Shown one piece after another: positions 1 through 8,634 of a DNA stretch of 64,000 bases. The DNA comes from Clostridia bacterium. GTDB lineage: Bacteria; Bacillota; Clostridia; Oscillospirales; QAKW01. The notes under the pieces were generated by a model. That model was not told where the DNA came from, did no database searches, and worked only from the letters and a program-made list of their open reading frames with translations. The position numbers were made by a program, and so were the translations under genes. The stretch is taken from the NCBI GenBank assembly GCA_017440465.1, contig JAFSHF010000019.1, forward strand, positions 20,727 to 84,726, in the 5' to 3' direction. Each line of letters opens with the position of its first letter. Within the stretch, counting starts at the first letter, position 1.

Positions 1-38
1 ATATTTACAATTTTTCTTTTTATATTTTGTGCAAAAAA

Positions 39-230
39 TCAATGGACCTGCTCTCGTTTTTTGGTATCTGAAATCAGGAAATTCATTCGCGATTTAAGTG
101 CCAACAGTTCGTACGCCAAGGCATCCATCAGCATCGGCTCACTGATCATCGCCAGCTTGGTTTCCAGATTTTCCATTCTTCGGCGCAGATCAACCAATTC
201 TTCGCGGGGTGTTTGCAGTTTCTTTTTCAT
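39..230 (-). CDS. small DUF2508/YaaL-like protein
   Basis: A 63-residue, highly charged protein with no membrane segment or signal peptide. The second half (ALAYELLALKSRMNFLIS) resembles the helical end of the YaaL/DUF2508 family, small proteins of unknown function often found near recombination genes in Firmicutes. The start is supported by an AGGAG site a few bases upstream. It is transcribed divergently from the LRR protein gene. It ends close to the window edge, so its downstream partners cannot be seen. The family match is from memory of the pattern and is tentative. Confidence 0.6.
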   Translation of the reverse strand: MKKKLQTPREELVDLRRRMENLETKLAMISEPMLMDALAYELLALKSRMNFLISDTKKREQVH

Positions 231-293
231 AAAATCATCTCCTATAAGTGTTATTGACGATTATTTCCATTCTATGCAACAAAAGAAGAGTTC

Positions 294-322
294 TTGCAAA
301 ATGAATAGGAATATAGTATAAT
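294..322 (+). promoter_or_regulatory. sigma-A type promoter of the TPR/LRR gene
   Basis: TTGCAA (294-299), a 17-base spacer and a perfect TATAAT (317-322), about 30 bases before the coding start at 353. The same TTGCAA -35 box recurs before moxR, ftsZ and thrS in this window. Confidence 0.7.
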
Positions 323-352
323 AAAAACAGCACACAAAAGGAGAGCGATTTT

Positions 353-2071
353 ATGAAATCATTACCGAAATGGCTTCAAAATAAATGGATCTTATTTGCA
401 ATTTCCGCGGCAGGCACCCTACTGCTCTGCTTATTGATCTTTTTTCTATTCCTAAAAGGGCCCTTTGCAAACCTTTTCTTAAAGCAAGGTGCCAAGGCGC
501 AGGAAGAAGGCGACCTCGATGCCGCCGAAAATAAATATGCCATGGCACTCTCTTTAAAAAAGAATGATGAAGAGATCTACTTAGGATTTGCCGATGTTCT
601 GACGCAAGCGGGCAATTATGACCGCGCCATCGAGATTTTAGACGAAGGCATCGATCGGATCAGCGGCGCCGAAGCGCTTTATCTGCGCAAGGTGCAGGTG
701 TATGTGGACAGCGGCCGTATCGGCGCTGCGGCAGACTTCCTTGATAATATCGAGAATTCCTACATTAACAAAAAATTGCAGAGTCAACGCCCTGCTGACC
801 TGAGCTATACCCCCACCCAAGGAAAATACAGTACTTCGCAGGATCTGGAATTGATCCCGCGGGAAAAAGAAACCATTTACTACACCGTCAACGGCGAAGA
901 CCCCACCCTTTCTTCCGCGGTATACAAAGAACCGATCCATTTGAGCAATACGACGACGGTGATCGCCATCGCTGTCAGCGAAGACAAAATGGTCTCTCCT
1001 CGGCTGACCCTCAACTATGAAATTGATAATGCCAACGAAGCCATTACCTTTGAAGATCCCACCGTTGAACAGATGGTTCGGTTTGCATTGGACCGCCCTT
1101 CGGGAAAGCTTTACGCCGCCCAATTGGCGGCGGTGACCGATCTTTCCTCGGATTATGCCGAGGGCGATATCCGCTCGCTGAAGGATCTGGAACTGCTCCC
1201 TGCACTGAATTCTTTATACCTCAGCGACGAACTTTTGATCGAAGATTATTCCTCGCTGGCGCGTCTGCCTGCACTGACCAATCTTTCCATTACCGGCTGT
1301 GCGCTGACCGATACCGCTTTGGCGCAGATCAACGCCTGCACCCAACTGACCGAACTGAACATCAGCTATAACCAAATTACCGGGCTGGACGCGATCAACG
1401 GATTGGCTTATCTGCAATATCTGGACGCCTCCAACAACGAGATCTCCTCGGTGGCGGCGATCAACTACCCTGCCTTGGTCACCTTGAATCTGAGTTGTAA
1501 CTATTTGAGTGACCTTTCGGGGATCGAAACACTCAAAACACTCACCAATCTGGATATTTCCGATAATCTCATCACCGACCTGACCCCGCTGACCAAAATG
1601 CAGCAACTGCAGGAACTCTGGATGAGAAACAATATGCCCACCAACATCAAAAAGCTCAGCAGTTTGAAAAAACTGATCGCTTTGGATATTTCGGGCTGCG
1701 GATTGGCTTCTCTAAGCGTGGTCAATGATTTTCCCGCGTTGATCAGCCTGAGCGCAAACAATAACCAGATCGCTTCCCTTTCCACCTTCAAAAAGCAGGT
1801 GGAAGAACTTTATATCAATTATAATCCCTTGGTAGATCTTTCCCCGTTGGCAAACCAAAAAGCATTGCTTACGCTGGAGGTTGTAGGTACGCAGGTAAAA
1901 GATATCTCCTGCCTGACCGGACTGCCCAAACTTGCCTCGCTGGATATTACCGATACTTCGGTCACCGACGCAACGATGCTGAAAAAATGCCCTGCGCTGA
2001 CCACCCTTTATTGCTCGGAAAACACCAGCACCGTCGATCTGCCTGAACGGATCTACGTTGTTATTTATTGA
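353..2071 (+). CDS. membrane-anchored TPR / leucine-rich repeat protein
   Basis: 572 residues. One hydrophobic segment at about 13-35 acts as an uncleaved anchor, leaving the bulk probably outside the cell. Residues about 43-135 look like tetratricopeptide repeats (GDLDAAENKYAMAL, GNYDRAIEILDEGI). Residues about 155-225 resemble the small beta domain of the chitobiase C-terminal type (YYTVNGEDPTLSSAVYKEPI). From about 270 to the end there are roughly a dozen internalin-like leucine-rich repeats with the pattern LxxLxLSxNxIxxLxxL. Such repeats bind proteins, so a surface binding or scaffold role is likely; no catalytic site is seen. The start has a good AAGGAG site, and the gene is monocistronic, ending in a strong terminator. 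No named orthologue recognised. Confidence 0.85.
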   Translation: MKSLPKWLQNKWILFAISAAGTLLLCLLIFFLFLKGPFANLFLKQGAKAQEEGDLDAAENKYAMALSLKKNDEEIYLGFADVLTQAGNYDRAIEILDEGIDRISGAEALYLRKVQVYVDSGRIGAAADFLDNIENSYINKKLQSQRPADLSYTPTQGKYSTSQDLELIPREKETIYYTVNGEDPTLSSAVYKEPIHLSNTTTVIAIAVSEDKMVSPRLTLNYEIDNANEAITFEDPTVEQMVRFALDRPSGKLYAAQLAAVTDLSSDYAEGDIRSLKDLELLPALNSLYLSDELLIEDYSSLARLPALTNLSITGCALTDTALAQINACTQLTELNISYNQITGLDAINGLAYLQYLDASNNEISSVAAINYPALVTLNLSCNYLSDLSGIETLKTLTNLDISDNLITDLTPLTKMQQLQELWMRNNMPTNIKKLSSLKKLIALDISGCGLASLSVVNDFPALISLSANNNQIASLSTFKKQVEELYINYNPLVDLSPLANQKALLTLEVVGTQVKDISCLTGLPKLASLDITDTSVTDATMLKKCPALTTLYCSENTSTVDLPERIYVVIY

Positions 2072-2090
2072 TGCAAAGCAAAATAAAGAA

Positions 2091-2122
2091 GTCTCTCAAC
2101 CGCTCGGTTGAGAGACTTTTTA
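2091..2122. terminator. bidirectional intrinsic terminator
   Basis: The 11-base arms GTCTCTCAACC and GGTTGAGAGAC flank a short loop, with T-runs on both sides. It separates the convergent LRR and rlmA genes. Confidence 0.85.
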
Positions 2123-2123
2123 T

Positions 2124-2927
2124 TTATATTTTTTCGTAGACCAATAATGTAAATTCCACTTGGGTGGAAAGTGTTTGATACTTCTTCAGTTTTTCCCGAT
2201 CCTTCGGCGAGGTTCGATAGTAATACGGCGTCATCTGAAAGAGCGCTTGGATCTGCTCTTGGGATTGCAGACGGATCTCAAATTGCAACGGACAGCGTTC
2301 CAAAAGCCGCAATCCTGCAAGCTCCTCCCGCTCGGGACGATTGGGCAGTGCAGTCTCGTAAATTGCCTGCTTGAGTTGCCATAAATGATGCTCCCCCGGA
2401 ACCGCGCGAAACAACTTTCCGCCTTGCTTTAAGACTCTGGCATACTCTTCATCCGCCAAAGGCGAAAAGAAATTGATCGCCCCATCGGCAGAGCCATCAA
2501 ACAGGGGCAAATGATAGCAACTTGCGACCGCCAAATGTGTAAAGTATTTTCGCTTGGCAGCCCATTTCAGTGCCTCTTTAGAGATATCAAAACCCACCAC
2601 CGAAAAATCCTTGCATAACGGCTCGGTATACCAACCCTCCCCGCATCCGGCATCGATAATGGTTCCGTTTTTTGTGGTGTAAAAATACACTTTTTCCTTT
2701 AAAAGATCTCGCAATGGCACATAAAACCCCAACTCCAAAAAGTCGCGGCGGGCGGCGATCATCTCCCGATCGTCGCCGTGGTTGCGGGCGGAGGAACGCT
2801 GGCTTTGCAGAAGATTGACATAACCTTGCTTGGCGCGATCAAAGCGATGCCCCGCAGCGCAGGCATATTCTTTTTCCAGCCCCATCAATTCTCCTTGGCA
2901 GACCGGACAGCGTAATAACTTATTCAT
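2124..2927 (-). CDS. rlmA: 23S rRNA (guanine-N1)-methyltransferase, RlmA type
   Basis: 267 residues from the ATG at 2927; a GTG nine bases upstream (2936) would add three residues. The N-terminal zinc finger is visible as CPVCQGEL followed by CAAGHRFD, and the next stretch KQGYVNLL is typical of RlmA/RrmA. A class I SAM-binding motif follows (IIDAGCGEGWYTEPL, about residues 90-105). The family methylates N1 of a guanine in domain II of 23S rRNA. The ATG overlaps the end of pdp by 8 bases, so it is translated as the last gene of the nucleoside operon, although its function is unrelated. Family assignment is firm; the exact target base (G745 or G748 type) is not decidable here. Confidence 0.88.
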   Translation of the reverse strand: MNKLLRCPVCQGELMGLEKEYACAAGHRFDRAKQGYVNLLQSQRSSARNHGDDREMIAARRDFLELGFYVPLRDLLKEKVYFYTTKNGTIIDAGCGEGWYTEPLCKDFSVVGFDISKEALKWAAKRKYFTHLAVASCYHLPLFDGSADGAINFFSPLADEEYARVLKQGGKLFRAVPGEHHLWQLKQAIYETALPNRPEREELAGLRLLERCPLQFEIRLQSQEQIQALFQMTPYYYRTSPKDREKLKKYQTLSTQVEFTLLVYEKI

Positions 2928-4227
2928 CCGCACCACCGATCCGATCCAATATCAGCGGCAGTATTTTCGGCGGTTGCGCCCCGACGGTCAATGCGTTTAA
3001 GAAGCACCGCTCCGCCCCTTCAAAATCTTCTGCCGAAGCGGTGAACAATTCGGCGATGGACTCGCCTTTTTGCACCTGCTCACCGGTCTTTTTCAATAAA
3101 CGGATGCCTGCGGCATAATCAATCGCATCTTCTTTCTTGGCTCTTCCTGCACCGAGCAGCATAGCGGCGATGCCGATCTGCTCCGCGTCCATTGCGGTGA
3201 TATAACCGCTTTCTTTGGCAACAACCCGATGGGAGCGGCAAGGAACCTTTCGTTGCTGCAAAAAGGCATTGAGATCCCCGCTTTGGGCTGTGATCCATTC
3301 TTCAAATTTTGCATAGGCAGCGCCGCTTTGCAACGCTTCTTTGACCTTGGCTTCTGCCTGCGCAAGGCTCCACTTTCGGCAAAGGGAAAGCATCTGCGCC
3401 GCCAGAGCGATGCAGACTTCTTTCAAGTCTTCGGGGCCTTGCCCCTGCAGGACAGCGATCGCTTCTTCCACCTCCAGCGCATTGCCGATGGCAGAGCCCA
3501 GCGGAAGGTCCATATTGGTGATCAATGCCGCCATCTTTCTGCCGCAGGCGGTGCCGATCTCGACCATTGCCTCGGCCAAGATCTTTGCATCCTCTGCCGT
3601 CTTCATAAACGCCCCGCTGCCGCATTTGACATCCAAAACGATGGATTTTGCGCCGGCGGCGATTTTTTTGCTCATAATGCTGGAGGCGATCAGCGGCACC
3701 GATGCCACTGTGGCGGTGACGTCCCGCAGGGCATAGAGTTTTTTATCGGCGGGTGCCAGATCTCCGCTCTGCCCCGCTACCACCATTCCGTGCTTTTGAG
3801 AAAGGTTCAAAAATTCTTCCATCGATAGGGCCGTTTGATAGCCGGGGATGGATTCCAGCTTATCCACCGTTCCGCCGGTATGCCCCAAGCCTCTGCCGCT
3901 CATTTTGGCGACCGTTCCGCCCAAGGAAGCGACCAAGGGCGCCACGATCAGGGTGGTCTTATCCCCCACCCCGCCGGTGCTGTGTTTATCCACCGTATTT
4001 TTCAATCCGGAAAGGTCCACTTGGTCCCCGCTCTCTGCCATATATTGCGTCAACAGCGCGGTTTCTTCGGCGGTCATCCCATTAAAGCAGACCGCCATCG
4101 CCCAAGCAGACATCTGATAATCGGGGATCTCCCCTTTGGTAAAGCCATCGATCAGAAACCGCAGTTCTTCGGCAGTATGGGCATTTCCTTGTTTCTTTTT
4201 TTCAATCAGATCAACTGCGCGCATCAT
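2920..4227 (-). CDS. pdp: pyrimidine-nucleoside (thymidine) phosphorylase
   Basis: 435 residues, the usual length of the family. It phosphorolyses thymidine, deoxyuridine and probably uridine to the base and (deoxy)ribose 1-phosphate in the cytosol. The family signature SGRGLGHTGGTVDKLES is intact at about residues 108-124, as are the phosphate site KHSTGGVGDK (about 81-90) and the substrate-contacting stretch ALRDVTATV. The C-terminal domain (GYITAMDAEQIGIAAMLLGAGR) is complete. The start overlaps the cdd stop as ATGA, so the genes are translationally coupled. Firmicute enzymes of this kind usually accept both uridine and thymidine, so pdp is preferred over deoA; the sequence alone does not settle this. 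Confidence 0.95.
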   Translation of the reverse strand: MMRAVDLIEKKKQGNAHTAEELRFLIDGFTKGEIPDYQMSAWAMAVCFNGMTAEETALLTQYMAESGDQVDLSGLKNTVDKHSTGGVGDKTTLIVAPLVASLGGTVAKMSGRGLGHTGGTVDKLESIPGYQTALSMEEFLNLSQKHGMVVAGQSGDLAPADKKLYALRDVTATVASVPLIASSIMSKKIAAGAKSIVLDVKCGSGAFMKTAEDAKILAEAMVEIGTACGRKMAALITNMDLPLGSAIGNALEVEEAIAVLQGQGPEDLKEVCIALAAQMLSLCRKWSLAQAEAKVKEALQSGAAYAKFEEWITAQSGDLNAFLQQRKVPCRSHRVVAKESGYITAMDAEQIGIAAMLLGAGRAKKEDAIDYAAGIRLLKKTGEQVQKGESIAELFTASAEDFEGAERCFLNALTVGAQPPKILPLILDRIGGADE

Positions 4228-4625
4228 TTCCCCTCCAAAGCAAAGGAAAGGGGCAACAGTTCCCCTAATGTATGGCGGGAAAGGGTGGATTCATTTCCTA
4301 AAATAATCGAAAAATCCCCATCGCAAAATTCCGCCATCACCTGCCGGCAGATGCCGCAGGGGGATGCCGCTTCATCGGCTTTCAACCCCCTACCGCCCGC
4401 TACGGCAATCGCCTTAAACTTGCGTGCTCCTGCGCTGATGGCGGCAGTAAAGGCCGCCCGCTCGGCGCAGATGGTGGCGGAATAGGAGGCATTTTCCACA
4501 TTGCAACCGGTATAAACCGTTCCGTCCTCCGCCAGCAAGGCGGCGCCGACCCGATAGCCCGAATAAGGCGCATAGGCGGCCTCGCGGGCGATCATCGCGG
4601 TATTTAAAAGTCCACGCTCGGTCAT
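4224..4625 (-). CDS. cdd: cytidine deaminase
   Basis: 133 residues, the short homotetrameric type. It converts cytidine and deoxycytidine to uridine and deoxyuridine, feeding Pdp next door. The zinc and proton-shuttle site is clear: CNVENASYSATICAERAA carries the first cysteine ligand and the catalytic glutamate of CAE, and SPCGICRQ gives the other two cysteines. The start overlaps the deoB stop and the stop overlaps the pdp start, both as ATGA. A product of normal length with all key residues. Confidence 0.96.
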   Translation of the reverse strand: MTERGLLNTAMIAREAAYAPYSGYRVGAALLAEDGTVYTGCNVENASYSATICAERAAFTAAISAGARKFKAIAVAGGRGLKADEAASPCGICRQVMAEFCDGDFSIILGNESTLSRHTLGELLPLSFALEGK

Positions 4626-5764
4626 AACATTCGTTCTCCTTCCGTAAGGGCGGTATCATACCATCCTGCAATCGTCTGCCCCACATCGCTGAAGCTTTGC
4701 CGCGTTCCTAAGGGGCGCGGCGGCAACGCAGGGCTATACACTAAAATAGGGATATATTCTCGGGTATGGTCGGTACTTTGATCCGCGGGATCGCAGCCAT
4801 GGTCGGCGGTGATGATCAGCCGATCCTCCGGCTCCATCGCCGCCAATAATTGCGGCAGCCAGCCATCAAATTCCGCCAAGGCTTTGGCGTAACCGTCCAC
4901 ATCCTGCCGATGCCCGTAGATCATATCAAAATCCACTAAATTCAAGAAAATCAGTCCATCCTGCCCCTCTTGAACCAACCGCAAGGTCTCGTTCATCCCT
5001 TCGGTATTGCTATGGGTGCGGATGGCGCGATCAATGCCGCGCTCCGCGAAAATATCAACAATCTTGCCCACCGAGGTGACCGAAACCCCCTTCTTTTGCA
5101 GAATATCCAGCAGGGTATCCTGCGGGGGCTCCAGCGAAAAATCGCGGCGGTTGGCGGTACGGGTATAGTTTCCGCTCTCGCCGATAAAGGGGCGGGCGAT
5201 GACCCGACCGACGCCCCATTCCCCTTTTAAAATCTCCCGCGCCTTGCGGCAAATTTCATAAAGTTCTTCCAAGGGGACGATCTCTTCGTGGGCGGCGATC
5301 TGGAAAACGCTATCCGCCGAGGTATAGACGATCAATTTCCCTGTTTGGACCATTTCATCCCCATAATCGCGGATAACCTCGGTGCCGGAATAGGGCCGAT
5401 TGCATAAAATTCCTCTGCCCCAGGCTTGCTCCATTTTCTGCAACAGTTCTTGGGGAAATCCATCAGGAAAGGTAGGCAGCGGGCGCTCCGAGACCACCCC
5501 CGCCAACTCCCAATGACCGATGGTGGTATCCTTTCCTTGGGAGCGTTCCATCGCTCTGCCATAAGAGGCCTTCGGCGCATCAGATGCGCCCAAAAACTCC
5601 AACCCCTCAATATTCCCCAAACCCATCTTTTGCAGGTTCGGGACGGCAAAATGAGGGCTTTTGGAAATACTTTTTATGGTATGGGCGCCTGCGTCGCCAA
5701 AGGCGGCGGCATCGGGCAAAGCACCAGCACCCAAGCTATCTAAAACAATCAATATAGACTTCAT
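4622..5764 (-). CDS. deoB: phosphopentomutase
   Basis: 380 residues, alkaline phosphatase superfamily. It interconverts (deoxy)ribose 1-phosphate and 5-phosphate, linking the two phosphorylases of the operon to the DeoC aldolase. Seen: the N-terminal metal site (LIVLDSLGAGALPDA), the phosphorylated threonine in GKDTTIGHWE (about residues 78-87), and the C-terminal metal ligands in ITADHGCDP and DHTREYIPI. Length is slightly below the 390-400 usual for the family but nothing is missing. It is coupled to deoD upstream and cdd downstream by 4-base overlaps. Confidence 0.96.
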   Translation of the reverse strand: MKSILIVLDSLGAGALPDAAAFGDAGAHTIKSISKSPHFAVPNLQKMGLGNIEGLEFLGASDAPKASYGRAMERSQGKDTTIGHWELAGVVSERPLPTFPDGFPQELLQKMEQAWGRGILCNRPYSGTEVIRDYGDEMVQTGKLIVYTSADSVFQIAAHEEIVPLEELYEICRKAREILKGEWGVGRVIARPFIGESGNYTRTANRRDFSLEPPQDTLLDILQKKGVSVTSVGKIVDIFAERGIDRAIRTHSNTEGMNETLRLVQEGQDGLIFLNLVDFDMIYGHRQDVDGYAKALAEFDGWLPQLLAAMEPEDRLIITADHGCDPADQSTDHTREYIPILVYSPALPPRPLGTRQSFSDVGQTIAGWYDTALTEGERML

Positions 5765-6474
5765 CTTAACGCAGTCCTCAATGCAAGTTCCATCATATCG
5801 GTAAAGGAATTTTGCCGCTCTTCGGCAGTCGTGGCTTCACCGGTTACCAGCGAATCGGAGACGGTGCAAAGAGCCAACGCTTTTTTGCCGCAACGGGCGG
5901 CGTTCATATAAAGAGCCGCCGCTTCCATCTCTACAGCCATAACTCCCATTTTGCCCCAAGCGAGGGTATCTCCCTCCCCTGCATCATAGAAGGTATCGGA
6001 AGAGAGCAGGTTGCCCACATGGTAGGTCAAGCCCATTTCCTTGGCTTCTTTCACGCATTTTTCCAGCAGTCCAAAATCAGCGATGGGCGCAAAACTGCCC
6101 CGCAGATGAAATTGCTCGGCATAGGCACTATTGGTGCAGGCACCCGCACCGATAACAATATCCCGCACCTTGACATCTTCCCGCAAGGCACCCGCCGAGC
6201 CGATCCGCAGGATCTGCTCCACACCGAAAAACTCAAACAATTCATAGCTGTAGATCCCGATGGAGGGCATTCCCATTCCGCTGGCCATCACCGAGATCTT
6301 CTCGCCCTGCCAACTGCCGGTGTATCCTTGGATCCCGCGGACATTATTGATCAGCTCAGCATTTTGCAAAAAGGTTTCAGCAATAAATTTAGCGCGCAGA
6401 GGATCGCCCGGCATCAGGACCGTTTTGGCAAAATCCTCGGGTTTTGCGTTAATATGCGGTGTCGGATAATTCAT
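5761..6474 (-). CDS. deoD: purine nucleoside phosphorylase, DeoD type
   Basis: 237 residues, the hexameric bacterial class. It phosphorolyses purine (deoxy)nucleosides. Seen: the N-terminal active site [19 protein letters not shown] (His4-type residue of the neighbouring subunit and the phosphate loop GDP), RIGSAGAL, and VEMEAAALY with the ribose-binding Met-Glu. The catalytic aspartate lies in [11 protein letters not shown] near the C-terminus. Its start lies 26 bases inside the end of deoC and its stop overlaps the deoB start, so it is an internal gene of a tightly packed operon. Confidence 0.96.
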   Translation of the reverse strand: MNYPTPHINAKPEDFAKTVLMPGDPLRAKFIAETFLQNAELINNVRGIQGYTGSWQGEKISVMASGMGMPSIGIYSYELFEFFGVEQILRIGSAGALREDVKVRDIVIGAGACTNSAYAEQFHLRGSFAPIADFGLLEKCVKEAKEMGLTYHVGNLLSSDTFYDAGEGDTLAWGKMGVMAVEMEAAALYMNAARCGKKALALCTVSDSLVTGEATTAEERQNSFTDMMELALRTALR

Positions 6475-7129
6475 TTTCTTCGCCCTCCTTAATAATCTTA
6501 ACTATAGCGCTGGTCCCTAAGCGATCCGCGCCGAGATTTATGAAATCTTCCGCATCCTGCAAAGAGCGGATGCCGCCTGCCGCCTTAATCTTTAAGCCTT
6601 GGGGAACATTCTTTGCAAACAAGGCAATGTCCTCCCGCGTGGCACCGCCGATGGAAAAGCCGGTAGAGGTTTTGATATAATCCGCCCCCGCTTTGCCCAC
6701 AATAGAGCAAAGAGCAACCTTTTCTTCTTCGGTCAGCAGGCAAGTTTCGATGATCACCTTTAAGATCTTCTCACCGCAGGCTTTTTTAACTGCGGCGATC
6801 TCCTGCTCCAGCGCATCCCATTTACGCTCCTTTGCCCAGCCGATATTGATGACCATATCAATTTCATCGGCACCGTTGGCGACCGCATCGGCGGCCTCAA
6901 AGCATTTGACCGCGGTGGTGGAATAACCGCAGGGGAACCCGATGACAGTGCAGATCTTCACCTGCCCTTTGGCGTACTCCGCCGCCTGCCGCACAAAGCT
7001 TGCAGGGATGCAGACCGAGGCGGTTTGGTATTTCACACCGTCATCAATAATTGCTTGGATCTGCGCCCAGGTGCTTTCGGGCTTGAGCAAGGTATGATCT
7101 ACGGCGTTTAAGATTTTATTTCTATCCAT
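6449..7129 (-). CDS. deoC: deoxyribose-phosphate aldolase
   Basis: 226 residues, normal for DeoC. A class I aldolase that splits 2-deoxyribose 5-phosphate into acetaldehyde and glyceraldehyde 3-phosphate, the last step of deoxynucleoside catabolism. The Schiff-base lysine is in [10 protein letters not shown] (about residue 152), the second lysine in [11 protein letters not shown] (about 182), and the start motif DHTLLKPE is typical. It is the first gene of deoC-deoD-deoB-cdd-pdp-rlmA. An AGGAG site precedes the ATG. A TATAAT at 7162-7167 could be its -10 box but no good -35 is visible, and no DeoR-type regulator gene is in the window. Confidence 0.96.
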   Translation of the reverse strand: MDRNKILNAVDHTLLKPESTWAQIQAIIDDGVKYQTASVCIPASFVRQAAEYAKGQVKICTVIGFPCGYSTTAVKCFEAADAVANGADEIDMVINIGWAKERKWDALEQEIAAVKKACGEKILKVIIETCLLTEEEKVALCSIVGKAGADYIKTSTGFSIGGATREDIALFAKNVPQGLKIKAAGGIRSLQDAEDFINLGADRLGTSAIVKIIKEGEENELSDTAY

Positions 7130-7223
7130 CGGATCGCTCCTTTTTCTTGTTTTCTGATTCTATTATATACGATATTTCAAAATAAAAAAAGAGGCTTATA
7201 AATTTTTATTAAAGATTCTTAAT

Positions 7224-7252
7224 TTGTTCTTTTCCGTTCTTTAAATTATAAT
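7224..7252 (+). promoter_or_regulatory. promoter of the degV gene
   Basis: TTGTTC (7224-7229), 17 bases, TATAAT (7247-7252), about 30 bases before the degV start. Confidence 0.6.
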
Positions 7253-7282
7253 AGTTATAGAATTGTGATTATGAGGTGTGTT

Positions 7283-8113
7283 ATGAGCTATAAAATCATT
7301 GCCGATTCCGCGGCAAATCTTTTTGAACTAAAAAATGTGCCCTTTGCCTGTGTTCCATTGACTGTGCGCTGTGAAGGAAAGGAATTTATCGATACGCCCC
7401 AAGCAGATTTAGAGGGGATGCTTCAGATCTTAAGAACCACCAAAGAAAGCTCCTCCACCTCCTGCCCCAATATGCAGGATTGGCTGGATGCGTTCGGCGA
7501 TGCCGAAGAACTCTATGCCATTGCCATTACCGGCTCTCTTTCGGGGAGTTATTCTGCGGCAATGCAAGCCAAAGAAGAATATCTGCAAGACCATCCGAAC
7601 GCCAAGGTCCATGTCATCAACACCCTTTCCGCCGGTCCGGAAATGGCGTTGCTTGTCGAAAAAATCGCCGCGCTCAAGACTTCCGATTGCACCTTTGACG
7701 AAACGGTTGCCGCCATCACCGCATATGCTGAAAAAAACAAGCTTGCCTTTTGCTTAAAATCCATCAATAACTTTGCCCGCAACGGTCGGGTGAGCGTTGC
7801 CAAAGCCAAGCTGGTGGGAACTTTAGGGATCCGCATTGTGGGCAGAGCCTCCGATGAAGGAACCTTACAGCAAGAGCATCTCTGCCGCGGCGAAGTGAAA
7901 AGCCTACAGGCAGTTGTTGCCGAAATGAAAGGTAATGGTTTCAAGGGTGGTAAGGTGCGGATCCATCATTGTCATAATGAGCAAGCCGCCCAAAAACTGA
8001 AAAGCCTTTTGCTTGCTAATGCTCCCACCGCCGAAATTAAGTTGCGTTCCTGCGGCATTCTTTGCAGTTATTATGCCGAAGAGGGCGGTCTTCTGATCGG
8101 GTATGAAACATAA
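7283..8113 (+). CDS. DegV family fatty-acid-binding protein
   Basis: 276 residues from the ATG at 7283, chosen because GAGGTG lies 5 bases upstream; an in-frame earlier start at 7265 has no such site. DegV proteins bind a fatty acid between two domains and, as FakB, present it to the kinase FakA for phospholipid synthesis. Seen: the opening KIIADSAANL, the lipid carboxylate-contacting ITGSLSGSYSAA (about 80-91), and the C-terminal IKLRSCGILCSYYAEEGGLLIGY. No fakA is in the window. FakB function is the family expectation, not shown here. Monocistronic between its own promoter and terminator. Confidence 0.88.
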   Translation: MSYKIIADSAANLFELKNVPFACVPLTVRCEGKEFIDTPQADLEGMLQILRTTKESSSTSCPNMQDWLDAFGDAEELYAIAITGSLSGSYSAAMQAKEEYLQDHPNAKVHVINTLSAGPEMALLVEKIAALKTSDCTFDETVAAITAYAEKNKLAFCLKSINNFARNGRVSVAKAKLVGTLGIRIVGRASDEGTLQQEHLCRGEVKSLQAVVAEMKGNGFKGGKVRIHHCHNEQAAQKLKSLLLANAPTAEIKLRSCGILCSYYAEEGGLLIGYET

Positions 8114-8133
8114 TAATAAAGAATACTTCATAA

Positions 8134-8170
8134 AAAAACGACAAGTTTCAAATTGAAACTTGTCGTTTTT
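8134..8170. terminator. bidirectional terminator between degV and tRNA-Leu
   Basis: A 13-base perfect stem (ACGACAAGTTTCA / TGAAACTTGTCGT) with a 3-base loop, A-run before and T-run after. It serves degV (plus) and tRNA-Leu (minus). Confidence 0.88.
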
Positions 8171-8172
8171 CT

Positions 8173-8257
8173 TGGTGCGGGCGACAGGGGTCGAACCTGC
8201 ACATCGAAAGACACCAGATCCTAAATCTGGCGCGTCTGCCAATTCCGCCACGCCCGC
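8173..8257 (-). tRNA. tRNA-Leu (anticodon UAG)
   Basis: Read on the minus strand it starts GCGGGCG and ends CGCCCGC plus A and an encoded CCA (8173-8175), a perfect 7-bp acceptor stem. The anticodon arm is CCAGA-TTTAGGA-TCTGG, giving anticodon TAG, which reads CUN leucine codons. A long variable arm, as in class II tRNAs, and the T arm CAGGTTCGACCCCTG are present. Length 85 with CCA. No clear promoter lies immediately upstream; the nearest strong one is at 8499-8527, beyond a partial copy of the same tRNA. Confidence 0.96.
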
Positions 8258-8452
8258 ATATTTAGTTTTAGAGTTGCAGACGCGCCGCAGAGTTTCTACC
8301 CGCGCTTGCAATATGGATATTGAAGAAGTTTTGATCAACAAGACGTTTGTAACATCGACAAATCCATCGCGCGAGCGCTCGGTATTTCTCGTGTTACTGC
8401 ACCTGCTAACCTGCTCGCTTCATCTGCCGCAGGCAGCGCTTCGCAGTCGCAA

Positions 8453-8478
8453 CTGCCAATTTCGCCACGCCCGCATAT
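8453..8478 (-). repeat. partial copy of the tRNA-Leu 5' end
   Basis: The 26 bases 8453-8478 match 8236-8261 with one mismatch: the first 22 bases of tRNA-Leu plus the adjacent leader. Similarity continues at lower identity for about 12 bases into the leader. The rest of a tRNA is not present. The spacer 8258-8452 has no credible gene; it contains short hairpins (CTGCC-GCA-GGCAG near 8423-8435) and the palindrome CGAGCGCTCG. The remaining gap to 8634 holds the promoters listed here. It may be the stub of a duplicated tRNA unit or the footprint of an element that used the tRNA gene. Confidence 0.75.
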
Positions 8479-8498
8479 ATGGCTTTAGGCTGCATTTA

Positions 8499-8527
8499 AT
8501 TTTAAGGGAAGATCCTTTTTTTGTCAA
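8499..8527 (-). promoter_or_regulatory. strong promoter reading toward tRNA-Leu
   Basis: On the minus strand TTGACA (8527-8522), 17 bases, TAAAAT (8504-8499). Transcription would start about 18 bases before the partial tRNA copy and reach the intact tRNA after about 235 bases. Confidence 0.65.
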
Positions 8528-8576
8528 GAGGGAGAGAAGTCTTTTATTATGTTTTATTTTCCCATTTTGCCACAAC

Positions 8577-8605
8577 TTGAACTTCGGCGGCAGATATGCT
8601 ATACT
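8577..8605 (+). promoter_or_regulatory. promoter of the GNAT acetyltransferase gene
   Basis: TTGAAC (8577-8582), 17 bases, TATACT (8600-8605), just before the AAGG site and coding start. Confidence 0.7.
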
Positions 8606-8634
8606 GATTTCAAAAAAAACGGAAGGCGGGCGGT

